A stretch of DNA of 64,000 bases from Thermomonospora echinospora (GCF_900108175.1 NZ_FNVO01000002.1:311051-375050); one strand, 5' to 3'; shown: positions 33,018 through 42,558, numbered from the stretch's first letter. The notes: a model not told the origin generated them from the letters alone. Numbers and translations: made by a program.

Positions 33018-33829
33018 AGCGTGTCCCGAATCTCTTTGATCACCTGAGCTGTGATGTTAACAGGCAGCGCCACAGCTCTGATCAGGTCATACGTCTCATG
33101 CATGGCGGAAATGGCAGCAGGTTCTTGCACCATGCGACCCATTCCGGTGGTGCCTTCAACGTATGCGACGTCAGACCCTTCGGCCGGGCTCAGCAGTTCG
33201 AAGCCTCCCGGCAGCCCGGGATATTCCCCGACGTCGGCAGGGACGACTTGAATCGTGACGTTAGGTCGAATCATCTCCTCCAGCAGGCGTTCGAGCTGCG
33301 CCCGGAGCACGTCCGGGCCGCCGATACGACGGCGGAGAGCCGTCTCGTCCATGACCGCCTGGATGCGGGGACCGTTCTCGCGACCGAGCACGGCCTGCCG
33401 CCGCATACGTTCGGCCACGATGACATCGACGTTGGCGCGATAGGCGCCTGCCTTGACGATGGCGCGCGCATAGTCCTCCGTCTGGAACGGCCCCACCACA
33501 AGGGTCGGCATGTACGCCCTGACGACGCGCGCCTCAGCCTCGTGCTCGGCCAAAGACCTTGCGGAGGATGAAAGACGGTCTCGTACAGCAAGGAGCCAGT
33601 GCTCGGTGAAGTACGTCGTGTCGAGGGCGGCGTCCAGGAGGCGGGCGATCTGTTTGTCGGGAGCCTTGAGGGCGCGTTCGAGCCTGCTGAGGTGGCTGAC
33701 GCTGCAGACCAGTTTGGTGGCCAGTTCCTCCAGGGACCAGCCGCGTTCCTCGCGGAGGGTGCGGATCTTCCAGCCGTAGTGCTCGGCGAACGAGCCGTTC
33801 GGGTCGATGGGGTTGGGGGGTCTGCCCAT
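33014..33829 (-). CDS. XRE-family regulator with DUF5753 domain (WhiJ-like)
   Basis: A 271-aa protein with an N-terminal helix-turn-helix at about residues 22-75 (KIRTLREERGWSLEELATKL, then VCSVSHLSRLERA). A DUF5753 domain of about 180 residues follows (AYMPTLVVGPFQTEDYARAI, LRAQLERLLE, VPADVGEYPGLPGGFELL). ATG 33829 with AAAGGGGCCCAAG is chosen; GTG 33868 would add 13 residues. The divergent neighbour encodes an anti-sigma-like ATPase. XRE, DUF397 and HATPase together form the well-known actinobacterial abaA/whiJ-type cassette. Confidence 0.92.
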   Translation of the reverse strand: MGRPPNPIDPNGSFAEHYGWKIRTLREERGWSLEELATKLVCSVSHLSRLERALKAPDKQIARLLDAALDTTYFTEHWLLAVRDRLSSSARSLAEHEAEARVVRAYMPTLVVGPFQTEDYARAIVKAGAYRANVDVIVAERMRRQAVLGRENGPRIQAVMDETALRRRIGGPDVLRAQLERLLEEMIRPNVTIQVVPADVGEYPGLPGGFELLSPAEGSDVAYVEGTTGMGRMVQEPAAISAMHETYDLIRAVALPVNITAQVIKEIRDTL

Positions 33830-33963
33830 CTTGGGCCCCTTTCGTTTTTGCCGTACCGGCGTGACCACGAAAAGTGCTTACGAGGTTACGCCGCCCGGGT
33901 GACGCTGTGGGGGCGTTTCGACACCCAAAGTGATCGAATCTTCCGCCACTCCAAGGACCCCAG

Positions 33964-34401
33964 ATGACCCGAATGACATTCGCCTCCGAGCACGAGCAGA
34001 CCGTCGCCCTCATCCGGCCGGCCGCCGATGACCGCGCACCCGGAAAGGTGCGGGAATGGGCCAAGGAGACATTGGCCCGCTGGGGACTTCCCGCCCTGGC
34101 CGACGACCTCAACACCGTGCTCACGGAACTGGTCACGAACGCGTGGCAGGCAGGCGCGGGCGACCTGCTCGTTCTCCTGGAGCCGTGTCAGGACCGGGGA
34201 CTCGTGGACGTGGCGGTCTGGGACGACGCGCCCGGCGTTCCGGTCAGGCGGGAGCCCGACTTCGTCGCCGAGAGCGGACGGGGGCTGCATCTGGTGGAGG
34301 CGCTGACCACCGCGTGGGGGGTCGAGCCTGATCCCGGGGGCGGGCCGGGCAAGACCGTGTGGGCGAGCCTGCGCGTTCCCGGGGACGGCGATGCATCCTG
34401 A
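33964..34401 (+). CDS. HATPase_c (RsbW-like anti-sigma/serine kinase-type) protein
   Basis: A 145-aa GHKL ATPase domain. The N box is LNTVLTELVTNAWQAGAGDL (the ELVTNA motif), the G1 box VWDDAPGVPV and the G2 box ESGRGLHLVEAL. It is a stand-alone ATP-binding domain, as in actinobacterial paralogues of RsbW/SpoIIAB that partner XRE/DUF397 cassettes. It may bind or phosphorylate an anti-sigma antagonist. It is divergent from the XRE gene by 134 bp and overlaps the next small gene by 11 bp. Confidence 0.9.
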   Translation: MTRMTFASEHEQTVALIRPAADDRAPGKVREWAKETLARWGLPALADDLNTVLTELVTNAWQAGAGDLLVLLEPCQDRGLVDVAVWDDAPGVPVRREPDFVAESGRGLHLVEALTTAWGVEPDPGGGPGKTVWASLRVPGDGDAS

Positions 34402-34708
34402 GCGGATCGCGGCCGAACTCGACGCGCGGACCGACGGCTGGGCCATCCTCTTCGGCCGCTACACGATGCAGCTCGTCGCCCTGCACCTGAACGGGCCGGG
34501 CGTCGTGTCGGCCTCCACTGTCGCCGAACTCGAACACCGCATGGCCCTCGTCGAGTCCGCCGTTCTCCCCCACCGGAACACCGCCCAGGACCGTCCCGGC
34601 ACCCGGCATGATCCGGACGGCACCTGGACGCCGCAACGACCGGACACCACGGCTCGCAGGGCGTCCCCCCATGACGGCACGCAAAGCCAGGGGAACGGCC
34701 GTCGATGA
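34391..34708 (+). CDS. Small hypothetical protein coupled to the HATPase gene
   Basis: A 105-aa protein. The first 60 residues can form helices (ERIAAELDARTDGWAILFGR, then VSASTVAELEHRMALVES). The remainder is polar, Pro/Thr/Arg-rich and probably disordered. ATG 34391 lies inside the end of the HATPase gene, with GGGGACGGC upstream. I do not recognise the family. Overlap and orientation make co-translation with the ATPase likely. Confidence 0.65.
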   Translation: MHPERIAAELDARTDGWAILFGRYTMQLVALHLNGPGVVSASTVAELEHRMALVESAVLPHRNTAQDRPGTRHDPDGTWTPQRPDTTARRASPHDGTQSQGNGRR

Positions 34709-34724
34709 GCCGTTTCGGCCCCTC

Positions 34725-34751
34725 CCGCCCGATGCCCGGGGCATCGGGCGG
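34725..34751. terminator. Hairpin terminator between convergent genes
   Basis: CCGCCCGATGCCC (34725-34737) and its exact complement (34739-34751) form a 13-bp inverted repeat around one base. It sits between the small hypothetical gene and proS. There is no T-tract, which is usual in high-GC actinobacteria. It can serve both directions. Confidence 0.7.
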
Positions 34752-34801
34752 TGAAAGGGCTCGGCAGTCCTCACCGCCGGGTCTGCGCCCCCGGCGCATT
34801 G

Positions 34802-36517
34802 TCAGCCCTTCAGCAGTTCCGCCACGTGTCCGGCCGCCTCGGCGATGGGGACGGTGGCGTCCTCGCCGGTGGCGCGCGTCCTGATCTCCACCGTCCCGGC
34901 GTCCACGCCGCGTTTGCCGACGGTGACGCGGTAGGGGATGCCGATCAGCTCAACGTCCTTGAACTTGGCTCCCGGCCGCTCGTCCCGGTCGTCGAGGATC
35001 ACCTCCGCCCCGGCGGCGCCGAGCGTCCGGTAGATCTCCTCGGCCGCCGAACGGGTCGCCTCGTCGCCGGGGTTGAGCAGCACCACCGCCACGTCGAACG
35101 GGCCGACGCCGACGGGCCAGACGATCCCGGCCTCGTCGTGGTGGGACTCGACGATCGCGGCGATCGCCCGTTCGACCCCGATCCCGTAGGAGCCCATGAT
35201 CGGGGTGATCTTGGAGCCGTCCGGTCCCAGCACCCGCACCCCGAGAGCCTCGGTGTAGCGGCGGCCCAGCTTGAAGATGTGCCCGACCTCGATGGCGGAG
35301 ACCACCTCCAGCGCGTGGCCGCACCGGGGGCACGGCTCCCCGGCCCGTACCTCCCGCAGGTCGGCCCACCGTTCCACGGCGATGTCCCGGGCGATGTCCA
35401 CACCGCGCACGTGGACGCCGTCGGTGTTGGCGCCGGTCGTCATGTCGCGGCGGCCGCGCAACGCCTCGTCCGCCAGCACCGGCAGGTCGTGGCCGGCCGG
35501 CAGGGTGGCGGTGACCGCGCCCAGGCTGCCTGGGTGGGCGCCCAGTGCGTCCACGATCTCCTCCGGGTGCGCCGGGCGGACGGCGACCGCCCCGGTCGCG
35601 TCGGCCAGCTTCTGTTCCACCAGGGCGTGGTCGCCGCGCATCAGCACCAGCGTGAGCCGACCGTCGAGCACGTAGACCAGCGTCTTGATCTGCCGATCCG
35701 CGGGCACGCCGTGCTGGACGGTCAGCTCCTCGATCGTGCGGGCGTGCGGGGTGTCGAACCGTTCCGGCTCATCCGGGCCAGGCCCGTCCGCCACGGGAGC
35801 GAGCCGGGAGACGGCCTTCTCCACGTTGGCGGCGTAGTCGCCGGCGGGGCAGCGCACCACCAGGTCCTCGCCCGCCTCGGACGGGCACATGAACTCCACC
35901 GAGTCGCTGCCGCCCATGTTGCCGCTGGAGGCCTCCACGGCGATGGCGGGGATGCCGAGCCGCTCGAAGATCCGCCGGTAGGCCCCGTGGTGCAGGTCGA
36001 ACGAGCGGTCCAGCCCGGCCTCGTCCAGGTCCAGGCTGTAGGAGTCCTTCATGGTGAACTCGCGGACCCTGATCAGCCCCGACCGGGGCCGCGGCTCGTC
36101 GCGGAACTTGGTCTGGAACTGGTACCACAGCTGGGGCAGCTGCCGGTAGGAGCCGAGCTCGGCCGCCACCGAGGCGATGACCTCCTCGTGCGTCATGCCC
36201 AGCGCCACGTCCGCGCCCCTGCGGTCGGCCAGGCGGAACATCTCCTCGCCCATGGCCTCCCACCGGCCCGACCGCCGCCACAGGTCCGCCGGGTGCATCG
36301 CCGGCAGGACGAACTCCTGAGCCCCGATCCGGGCCATCTCCTCCCGGATCACCTCGATGACCTTCGTACGCACTCGTACGGCCAGCGGCAGCAGCGAGTA
36401 GTGCCCCGCCATGAGCTGCCGGACGAACCCGGCGCGCACCAGCAGGCGGTGGCTGGCCGCCTCGGCATCGGCCGGATCCTGCCGCAGTGTCGGCGCGTAG
36501 AGCTGAGACCAGCGCAT
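34802..36517 (-). CDS. proS: Prolyl-tRNA synthetase
   Basis: A 571-aa class II aminoacyl-tRNA synthetase of the bacterial ProRS type. The N-terminal catalytic part has motif 2 (FRDEPRPRSGLIRVREF) and the Pro-site loop, and MHPADLWRRSGRW. The INS editing domain lies at about residues 225-390 (RTIEELTVQHGVPADRQIKT, split at that length). GSYGIGVERAIAAIVE is motif 3. A C-terminal anticodon-binding domain follows (VGPFDVAVVLLN, RPGAKFKDVELIGIPYRVTVGKR in parts). It attaches proline to tRNA-Pro. The large frames seen on the opposite strand are shadows. Confidence 0.97.
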   Translation of the reverse strand: MRWSQLYAPTLRQDPADAEAASHRLLVRAGFVRQLMAGHYSLLPLAVRVRTKVIEVIREEMARIGAQEFVLPAMHPADLWRRSGRWEAMGEEMFRLADRRGADVALGMTHEEVIASVAAELGSYRQLPQLWYQFQTKFRDEPRPRSGLIRVREFTMKDSYSLDLDEAGLDRSFDLHHGAYRRIFERLGIPAIAVEASSGNMGGSDSVEFMCPSEAGEDLVVRCPAGDYAANVEKAVSRLAPVADGPGPDEPERFDTPHARTIEELTVQHGVPADRQIKTLVYVLDGRLTLVLMRGDHALVEQKLADATGAVAVRPAHPEEIVDALGAHPGSLGAVTATLPAGHDLPVLADEALRGRRDMTTGANTDGVHVRGVDIARDIAVERWADLREVRAGEPCPRCGHALEVVSAIEVGHIFKLGRRYTEALGVRVLGPDGSKITPIMGSYGIGVERAIAAIVESHHDEAGIVWPVGVGPFDVAVVLLNPGDEATRSAAEEIYRTLGAAGAEVILDDRDERPGAKFKDVELIGIPYRVTVGKRGVDAGTVEIRTRATGEDATVPIAEAAGHVAELLKG

Positions 36518-36598
36518 TGCAGACGTCCTGAACCTCGATCGACGACGGGTGGAAGACGGCAGTCTAGGCGTCCGGGCACCGTCGCCGCGCGGGCCGGC

Positions 36599-37018
36599 TC
36601 AGGTCGTCGGAGGCTGGGCGCTGATATCGGCCAGGACGGAGTGCTCGTTGCGTTCCAGGGCCAGGTCCCCGAGGGAGACCATGCCCACCGGCCGGTCGCC
36701 GTCGACCACCGGGATCCGGCGGACGGCGTGCTCGCGCATCAGCCGCACCGCCGTCTCGGCGTCGTCGGCCGGGGTGAGGGTGACCAGTTCAGGGCTGCAC
36801 ACCTCGGAGACCGGGGTGGCGGCCATGTCGCGTCCGGCGGCCACCGCGCGGACCACGATGTCGCGGTCGGTCACCAGCCCGCACAGCCGGTCGTCCTCGG
36901 CCACCAGCACGTCGCCGATCCCGTGCCGGCGCATCTGCTCGGCGGCCTGCACCAGCGAGCACTGCGGAGGTACGGCGACCGGGGCGGGGGTCATGACCTC
37001 GCTCACCTTCCGTGCCAT
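36599..37018 (-). CDS. CBS-domain protein
   Basis: A 139-aa protein composed of two CBS motifs. The first is MTPAPVAVPPQCSLVQAAEQ ... RRHGIGDVLVAEDDRLCGLV, with TDRDI at about residue 51. The second is VSEVCSPELVTLTPADDAET ... HAVRRIPVVDGDRPVGMVSL. A CBS pair usually binds adenine nucleotides and senses energy or redox state. Stand-alone CBS proteins of this kind belong to the dormancy-type gene sets of actinobacteria. It diverges from the formate dehydrogenase operon across a palindrome-rich repeat array, so shared control is plausible. Confidence 0.92.
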   Translation of the reverse strand: MARKVSEVMTPAPVAVPPQCSLVQAAEQMRRHGIGDVLVAEDDRLCGLVTDRDIVVRAVAAGRDMAATPVSEVCSPELVTLTPADDAETAVRLMREHAVRRIPVVDGDRPVGMVSLGDLALERNEHSVLADISAQPPTT

Positions 37019-37076
37019 CGGTCGATCCTCCTCACGTATCGGGATGTCGCGGCCCGCGTACCCGGGGAGGACCGAG

Positions 37077-37200
37077 ATATGTCCCATCCGCTCGACATCT
37101 CCGGACATGTCCCGTCCATCCGACGTCTCCGGACACGTCCCGTCCGTTCGACGTCTCCGGACATGTCCCGCCCGTTCCATGCCTCCGGACATGTCCCCGC
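37077..37200. repeat. Tandem 28-bp repeats carrying the palindrome GGACATGTCC
   Basis: Units begin at 37077, 37105, 37133, 37161 and 37189 (last partial). Each has the form ACATGTCCCGTCC ... GACGTCTCCGG. The junction between units makes GGACATGTCC, a perfect 10-bp palindrome. It is exact at the 37105, 37161 and 37189 junctions and has one change at 37133. The array fills the divergent region between the CBS gene and the formate dehydrogenase operon. A regular 28-bp spacing of palindromes looks like a multi-site operator. Confidence 0.85.
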
Positions 37201-37298
37201 ATCCGATGCGGAAGTCGGGTTCGGCGCGTTGGGTGCATAGGTCTCGCCGGCCTGGGTAGGGCGGTGCACATCATGTCCGGCAGCCCAGGGGGGACGGC

Positions 37299-40200
37299 GT
37301 GGGAATCGGCGATTGGGTGAGCTCGTGGCCGGTGTACCGGCAGCTCACCGGCGCCGACCGCACCGGGCGGGGCGCCGCGGCCCGTAGCGCACGCACCGAG
37401 CGGCTGCGTCCCCGGGTCGCCGACGCCGACAAGGTCGTCAAGTCCATCTGCCCGTACTGCGCGGTCGGCTGCGGCCAGAACGTGTACGTCCGGGACGGCA
37501 AGGTCACCCAGGTCGAGGGTGACCCCGACTCGCCGATCTCGCGGGGCCGGCTGTGTCCCAAGGGCTCGGCCACCCTCCAGCTCACCACCGGACCGAACCG
37601 GCTGGACACGGTGCTGTACCGCCGTCCGCACGGCACCGAGTGGGAGCACCTCGACCTCGACACCGCCATGGACATGATCGCCGACCGGGTGATCGCCGCC
37701 CGGCTGACCGGCTGGGAGTGGGAGGACGACCAGGGCCGGCCGCTGCGCCGCACCATGGGGTTCGCCAGCCTCGGCGGGGCCACCCTGGACAACGAGGAGA
37801 ACTACCTCTTCAAGAAGCTGTTCACCGCGCTGGGCGCCATCCAGATCGAGAACCAGGCGCGTATTTGACACTCCTCCACCGTCCCCGGTCTGGGGGCCAG
37901 CTTCGGGCGCGGCGGCGCCACCACCTTCCAGCAGGACCTGCAGAACTCCGACTGCATCGTCATTGAGGGCTCGAACATGGCCGAGTGCCATCCGGTCGGG
38001 TTCCAGTGGGTCATGGCCGCGAAGGCACGGGGCGCGGCGGTCATCCACGTCGACCCGCGCTTCACTCGTACCAGCGCGCTGGCCGACGTCCACGTGCCGA
38101 TCCGGGTGGGCACCGACATCGCCTTCCTCGGCGGCATCGTCAACTACGTCCTGACCCACGAGAAGTACTTCCGCGAGTACGTGCTGGCCTACACCAACGC
38201 GTCCACCATCATCTGCGAGAACTTCAAGGACACCGAGGACCTCGACGGGGTGTTCTCCGGGCTGGACCCGCAGGCCCGCGCCTACGACTTCAGCAACTGG
38301 CGGTACGAGGGCGGCGACGTGCCCGCGGCGGCCGGCGAGCAGGACCAGGAGTACGAGGAAAGGGTCGACCACGCCGAGGCCCAAGAGGTCGACCACGCCG
38401 AGGCCCAGGAGGCGGCACGGCCCGAGGTCCACGGCTCCGGCGGGGCGGAGGCGCTCGCCGAGGGCGCGCGCCTCCAGACCGACGAGACGCTGCAGCATCC
38501 CCGTTGCGTGTTCCAGATCCTCAAGCGCCACTTCGCCCGCTACACCCCGGAGACGGTCGAGGAGATCTGCGGCATCCCGCGCGACACGTTCCTGCGGGTG
38601 TGCGAGCTGATCACCGAGAACTCCGGCCGTGACCGCACCACCTCGTTCGCCTACGCGGTGGGGTGGACGCAGCACACGGTGGGGGCGCAGTACATCCGCA
38701 CCGCCTCGATTCTGCAGGCCCTGCTGGGCAACATCGGCCGTCCCGGCGGCGGCATCCTGGCGCTGCGCGGCCACGCCTCGATCCAGGGCTCGACCGACAT
38801 CCCCACCCTGTACAACCTGCTGCCCGGCTACATCCCCATGCCGCACGCCCACCAGAACGAGGACCTCGACGCCTTCGTCGAGGCCGAGGGCGCCCGCAAG
38901 GGCTACTGGGGCAACATGCGCGCCTACGTGGTGAGCCTGCTGAAGGCGTGGTGGGGCGACGCGGCGACCGCCGACAACGACTTCTGCTTCGACTACCTGC
39001 CCCGGCTGACCGGCGACCACGGCACCTACCAGACGGCGCAGGCCCAGGTGGAGGGCACCTGCAAGGGCTACTTCCTGCTGGGCGAGAACCCGGCGGTCGG
39101 TTCCGCCAACGCCCGGCTGCAAAGGTTCGGCATGGCCAACCTCGACTGGCTGGTGGTGCGGGACTTCTCGCTGATCGAGTCCGCCACCTGGTGGAAGGAC
39201 GGCCCGGAGATCGAGACCGGCGAGCTGCGCACCGAGGACATCCGCACCGAGGTGTTCTTCCTGCCCGCCGCCGCCCACACCGAGAAGTCCGGCAGCTTCA
39301 CCAACACCCAGCGGCTGCTGCAGTGGCACCGGCAGGCGGTCGAGCCGCGCGGGGACACCCGCAGCGACCTGTGGTTCGCCTACTATCTGGGCCGGCTGAT
39401 CCGCGACAAGCTCTCCGATCCCGCCCACCGCGCCCGGATGGGGCTGGACGCCGACGGGCGCGGCATCGAACGCGACCGTCCGGTCCTGGACCTCACCTGG
39501 GACTACCCGACCGAGGGCGGGTACGACGACCCCGACGCCGAGGCGGTGCTGGCCGAGATCAACGGCTTCGACGCCCACGGGCATCCGCTGTCGGGCTACA
39601 CCCAGCTCAAGGACGACGGCTCCACGTCCTGCGGCTGCTGGATCTACTGCGGGGTCTACGCCGACGGCGTCAACCAGGCCGACCGCCGCAAGCCCTACAC
39701 CGAGCAGGACTGGGTGGCCGCCGAGTGGGCCTGGGCGTGGCCGCTCAACCGCCGCATCCTCTACAACCGGGCGTCCGCCGACCCCGAGGGGCGTCCCTGG
39801 AGCGAGCGCAAGGCGTACCTGGAGTGGGATCCGGAGCGGCGCAAGTGGGTCGGCCCGGACGTGCCCGACTTCGACGAGCACATGCCGCCCGACTACGAGC
39901 CCCATCCCGACGCCACCGGCCCGGAGGGGCTGTCCGGCAAGGACCCGTTCGTCATGCAGTCCGACGGCAAGGCGTGGCTGTACGCCCCGGTCGGCCTGGT
40001 GGACGGGCCGCTGCCGACGCACTACGAGCCGCAGGAGTCGCCGTTCACCAACCCGCTGTACGGGCAGCAGCGCAATCCCGTCCGCAACATGCCGAAGCCG
40101 GGCGGGGACTTCTTCCACCCGAGCGACGGTGAGCCCGGCGCCGAGGTGTTCCCCTACCTCGCCACGACCTACCGGCTGACCGAGCACCACACGGCGGGCG

Positions 40201-40625
40201 GGATGTCGCGGTGGCTGCCCTACCTGTCGGAGCTTCAGCCGGAGTTCTTCTGTGAGGTCTCCCCCGAGCTGGCCCGCGAGCGCGGCCTGGAGCACCTGGG
40301 CTGGGCGACCATCGTCAGCGCCCGCAGCGCCATCGAGGCCCGGGTGCTGGTGACGGAACGGATGACCCCGCTCGACGTGCAGGGCCGCCGCGTCCACCAG
40401 ATCGGGCTGCCGTACCACTGGGGTCCCAACGGTTACAGCACCGGCGACGCGGCCAACGAGCTGCTCCACATCGCCCTGGACCCCAACGTCCACATCCAGG
40501 AGTCCAAGGTGCTGACCTGCGACATCCGTCCGGGCCGCCGCCCCCGCGGCCCGGCCCTGCGCGAGCTGGTGAACGAGTACCGGCGCCGCGCCGGGATCAC
40601 TGAGGAGACCGGGAGACAGATGTGA
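37299..40625 (+). CDS. fdhA: Formate dehydrogenase catalytic subunit, selenocysteine-containing
   Basis: The frame continues through the TGA at 37866-37868, giving 1108 residues with Sec190 in the context NQARI-U-HSSTVPGLG, the standard FDH active-site sequence. The N-terminal [4Fe-4S] ligands are Cys51, Cys54, Cys58 and Cys86 (CPYCAVGCG; RLCPKG). Molybdopterin-binding motifs follow (SNMAECHPVGF, HVDPRFTRTSALAD, NIGRPGGGILALRGHASIQG in parts). A SECIS-like hairpin starts right after the TGA. No Tat signal is evident. Residues 344-395 form an acidic insertion with two VDHAEAQE copies. GTG 37299 follows GGGGGGACGGC. The enzyme would oxidise formate to CO2 and pass electrons to the subunit encoded at 40622. 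Confidence 0.93.
37866..37898 (+). promoter_or_regulatory. Selenocysteine UGA and SECIS-like hairpin
   Basis: TGA 37866-37868 is followed after 18 nt by GGTCT (37887-37891), closed by CCCC/GGGG (37883-37886 with 37892-37895). The apical GGUCU loop and the 18-nt distance equal those of the E. coli fdhF SECIS element, which SelB binds. The three bases after UGA are also CAC, as in fdhF. Confidence 0.88.
38358..38410. repeat. Twenty-four-bp coding repeat in the fdhA insertion
   Basis: Two near-identical 24-bp units (GTCGACCACGCCGAGGCCCA, then AGAG or GGAG) encode VDHAEAQE twice inside the acidic insertion of the formate dehydrogenase. The insertion is probably a surface loop. Confidence 0.75.
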
Positions 40626-41542
40626 CCGATCCCGCCGCAGTCTCCGGCTACGAGGATCCGCCGCCGCGCATGGGGTTCTTCACCGACACCTCGGTGTGCA
40701 TCGGCTGCAAGGCGTGCGAGGTGGCGTGCAAGGAGTGGAACGCGGTCCCCGAGGACGGCCTGCTCCTGACCGGCATGTCGTACGACAACACCGGGAGCCT
40801 GAACGCCTCCACCTGGCGCCATGTCGCCTTCATCGAGCAGCGCAAGCCCCTGGCGCTCCAGGATCCGGGCGTCATGCATCCGGACGTGGACGTGCTGGAG
40901 ATGGCCCCGCTGGGTTCGTCCACGCCACCAGAGCAGGCGCTGATGACGCCGACGGCCCCGGGCCAGGAGGGCGACCTGCGCTGGCTGATGGCCAGCGACG
41001 TGTGCAAGCACTGCACGCACGCCGCCTGCCTGGACGTGTGCCCCACCGGGTCGCTGTTCCGTACCGAGTTCGGCACCGTCGTCGTCCAGGAGGACATCTG
41101 CAACGGCTGCGGCTACTGCATCCCCGCCTGCCCGTACGGGGTGATCGACCAGCGCAAGGGCGACGGCAGGGCCTGGAAGTGCACGCTGTGCTACGACCGG
41201 ATCGGCGACGGGCTGGAGCCCGCCTGCGCCAAGGCGTGCCCCACCGACTCCATCCAGTACGGCCCGCTGGACGAGCTTCGTGAGCGCGCCGCCGGCCGGG
41301 TGGAGCGCCTGCACGAGGCCGGTGTCACCGACGCCCGCCTCTACGGCCACGACCCGGCCGACGGCGTCGGCGGTGCGGGCGCGTTCTTCCTGTTGCTGGA
41401 CGATCCGGAGGTGTACGGGCTGCCGCCGGACCCGATAGTGACGACCCGGGACCTTCCCTCGATGTGGCGTCATGCCGCCGCCGCGGCGGCGGGCCTGCTC
41501 GGCGCGGCCGTCCTCGCCTGCCTGACGGGACGCCGGCGATGA
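40622..41542 (+). CDS. fdhB: Formate dehydrogenase iron-sulfur subunit
   Basis: A 306-aa ferredoxin-like subunit with four cysteine groups: CIGCKACEVACKEWN, CKHCTHAACLDVCPTG, CNGCGYCIPACPYG and CTLCYDRIGDG...ACAKACPT. Each group matches the 4x[4Fe-4S] layout of FdnH/FdoH. A C-terminal hydrophobic helix (HAAAAAAGLLGAAVLACL) ends in GRRR and would anchor it to the membrane. The GTG start overlaps the catalytic-subunit stop, and its stop overlaps the next gene (ATGA). It conducts electrons from the molybdenum site to the membrane subunit. Confidence 0.95.
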   Translation: MTDPAAVSGYEDPPPRMGFFTDTSVCIGCKACEVACKEWNAVPEDGLLLTGMSYDNTGSLNASTWRHVAFIEQRKPLALQDPGVMHPDVDVLEMAPLGSSTPPEQALMTPTAPGQEGDLRWLMASDVCKHCTHAACLDVCPTGSLFRTEFGTVVVQEDICNGCGYCIPACPYGVIDQRKGDGRAWKCTLCYDRIGDGLEPACAKACPTDSIQYGPLDELRERAAGRVERLHEAGVTDARLYGHDPADGVGGAGAFFLLLDDPEVYGLPPDPIVTTRDLPSMWRHAAAAAAGLLGAAVLACLTGRRR

Positions 41543-42558
41543 CCGCCCCGGACCCGCGCGACTCGGACCCGCGTGACCGGGAGGCTCTGACCGGGGTGGC
41601 CGCCGGCCGCAGGCGGCGCCGGGAGCGGCGCGGGGAGCAGCCCATGGTCCCCAAGGCCGAGTTCACCTCCTACTACGGCAGGCCGGTGATCAAACCGCCG
41701 GTGTGGAAGCCCCTGGACATCGCCGGTTACCTCTTCCTCGGCGGGCTGGCAGGAGCGTCGTCGGCGCTGGCCGCCGGGGCCGGGCTGACCGGCCGTCCCA
41801 CACTGGCGCGCAACGCCCAGGTGGCGGCGGTGGGCGCGATCGGCCTGTCGGTGGTGGCGCTGGTCCACGACCTGGGACGTCCCGCGCGCTTCGTCAACAT
41901 GCTCCGCGTCGCCAAGCCCTCCTCACCGATGAGCGTCGGCTCGTGGCTGCTGTCGGTCTACGGGCCGCTGGCGGGCGGGGCGGCGGTCTCGACCGTCACC
42001 GGCCGGCTTCCCCGGCTGGGACTGCTGGCGGGCCTGGGCGCGGCGGTGACGGGCCCGGCGGTGGCCGGCTACACGGCCGTACTGTTCGCCGACACGGCCG
42101 TGCCCGCCTGGCACGACGGCCACCGGGAACTGCCGTTCCTGTTCGTCGGGTCGGCCGCCGTCGCCGCCGGGGGTCTCGGCCTGGCCACCGCACCGCTGCG
42201 GGAGACCTGGCCCGCCCGTTTCCTGGCGTGCGCCGGGGCCGTCACGGAGCTGACCGCGAGCAGGCTCATGAACCGGCGGCTCGGCATGGTCGCCGAGCCC
42301 TACCGCACCGGCAGGGGCGGCCGCCTGATGCGGATCGCCGAGACCCTGACCGTCGCGGGCATCGCCACCGCCGTCCTGGGCCATCGCAGCCGGGCGCTGT
42401 CGGCCCTGGCGGGCACGGCGCTGCTGACCGCGTCGGCCGCCACCCGCTTCGGGGTCTTCGAGGCGGGCATGGACTCGGCCCGCGACCCCAAGTACACCTC
42501 CCTGCCGCAGCGCGAACGTCTACGGGCCGGGGAAGGCAGCAGGGCGGTCACCGGCTGA
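41539..42558 (+). CDS. NrfD/PsrC-like membrane subunit of the formate dehydrogenase
   Basis: A 339-aa protein with an arginine-rich cytoplasmic N-terminus and MVPKAEFTSYYGRPVIKPPVW, then about eight hydrophobic segments. VHDLGRPARFVNMLRVAKPSSPMSVGSW (in parts VHDLGRPARF and KPSSPMSVGSW) is the diagnostic NrfD motif. The subunit lacks the haem-binding histidine pattern of FdnI, so electrons probably go to menaquinone through an NrfD-type site. That replacement of cytochrome b by NrfD is common in actinobacterial FDHs. The gene ends inside a 75-bp tandem duplication. Confidence 0.92.
   Translation: MTAPDPRDSDPRDREALTGVAAGRRRRRERRGEQPMVPKAEFTSYYGRPVIKPPVWKPLDIAGYLFLGGLAGASSALAAGAGLTGRPTLARNAQVAAVGAIGLSVVALVHDLGRPARFVNMLRVAKPSSPMSVGSWLLSVYGPLAGGAAVSTVTGRLPRLGLLAGLGAAVTGPAVAGYTAVLFADTAVPAWHDGHRELPFLFVGSAAVAAGGLGLATAPLRETWPARFLACAGAVTELTASRLMNRRLGMVAEPYRTGRGGRLMRIAETLTVAGIATAVLGHRSRALSALAGTALLTASAATRFGVFEAGMDSARDPKYTSLPQRERLRAGEGSRAVTG

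Noticed and set aside
34751-37240. Long plus-strand frame across proS and the CBS gene
   Set aside because: Shadow of two well-supported minus-strand genes; no recognisable domain.
37299-37868. fdhA as a frameshifted or prematurely stopped pseudogene
   Set aside because: The frame does not change, the TGA occupies the known Sec position and a SECIS-like hairpin follows at the canonical distance.
37032-40493. Very long open frame antisense to the formate dehydrogenase gene
   Set aside because: High-GC shadow frame. Its composition is Val/Gly/Arg/His-rich without motifs, while the plus strand has a complete known protein.
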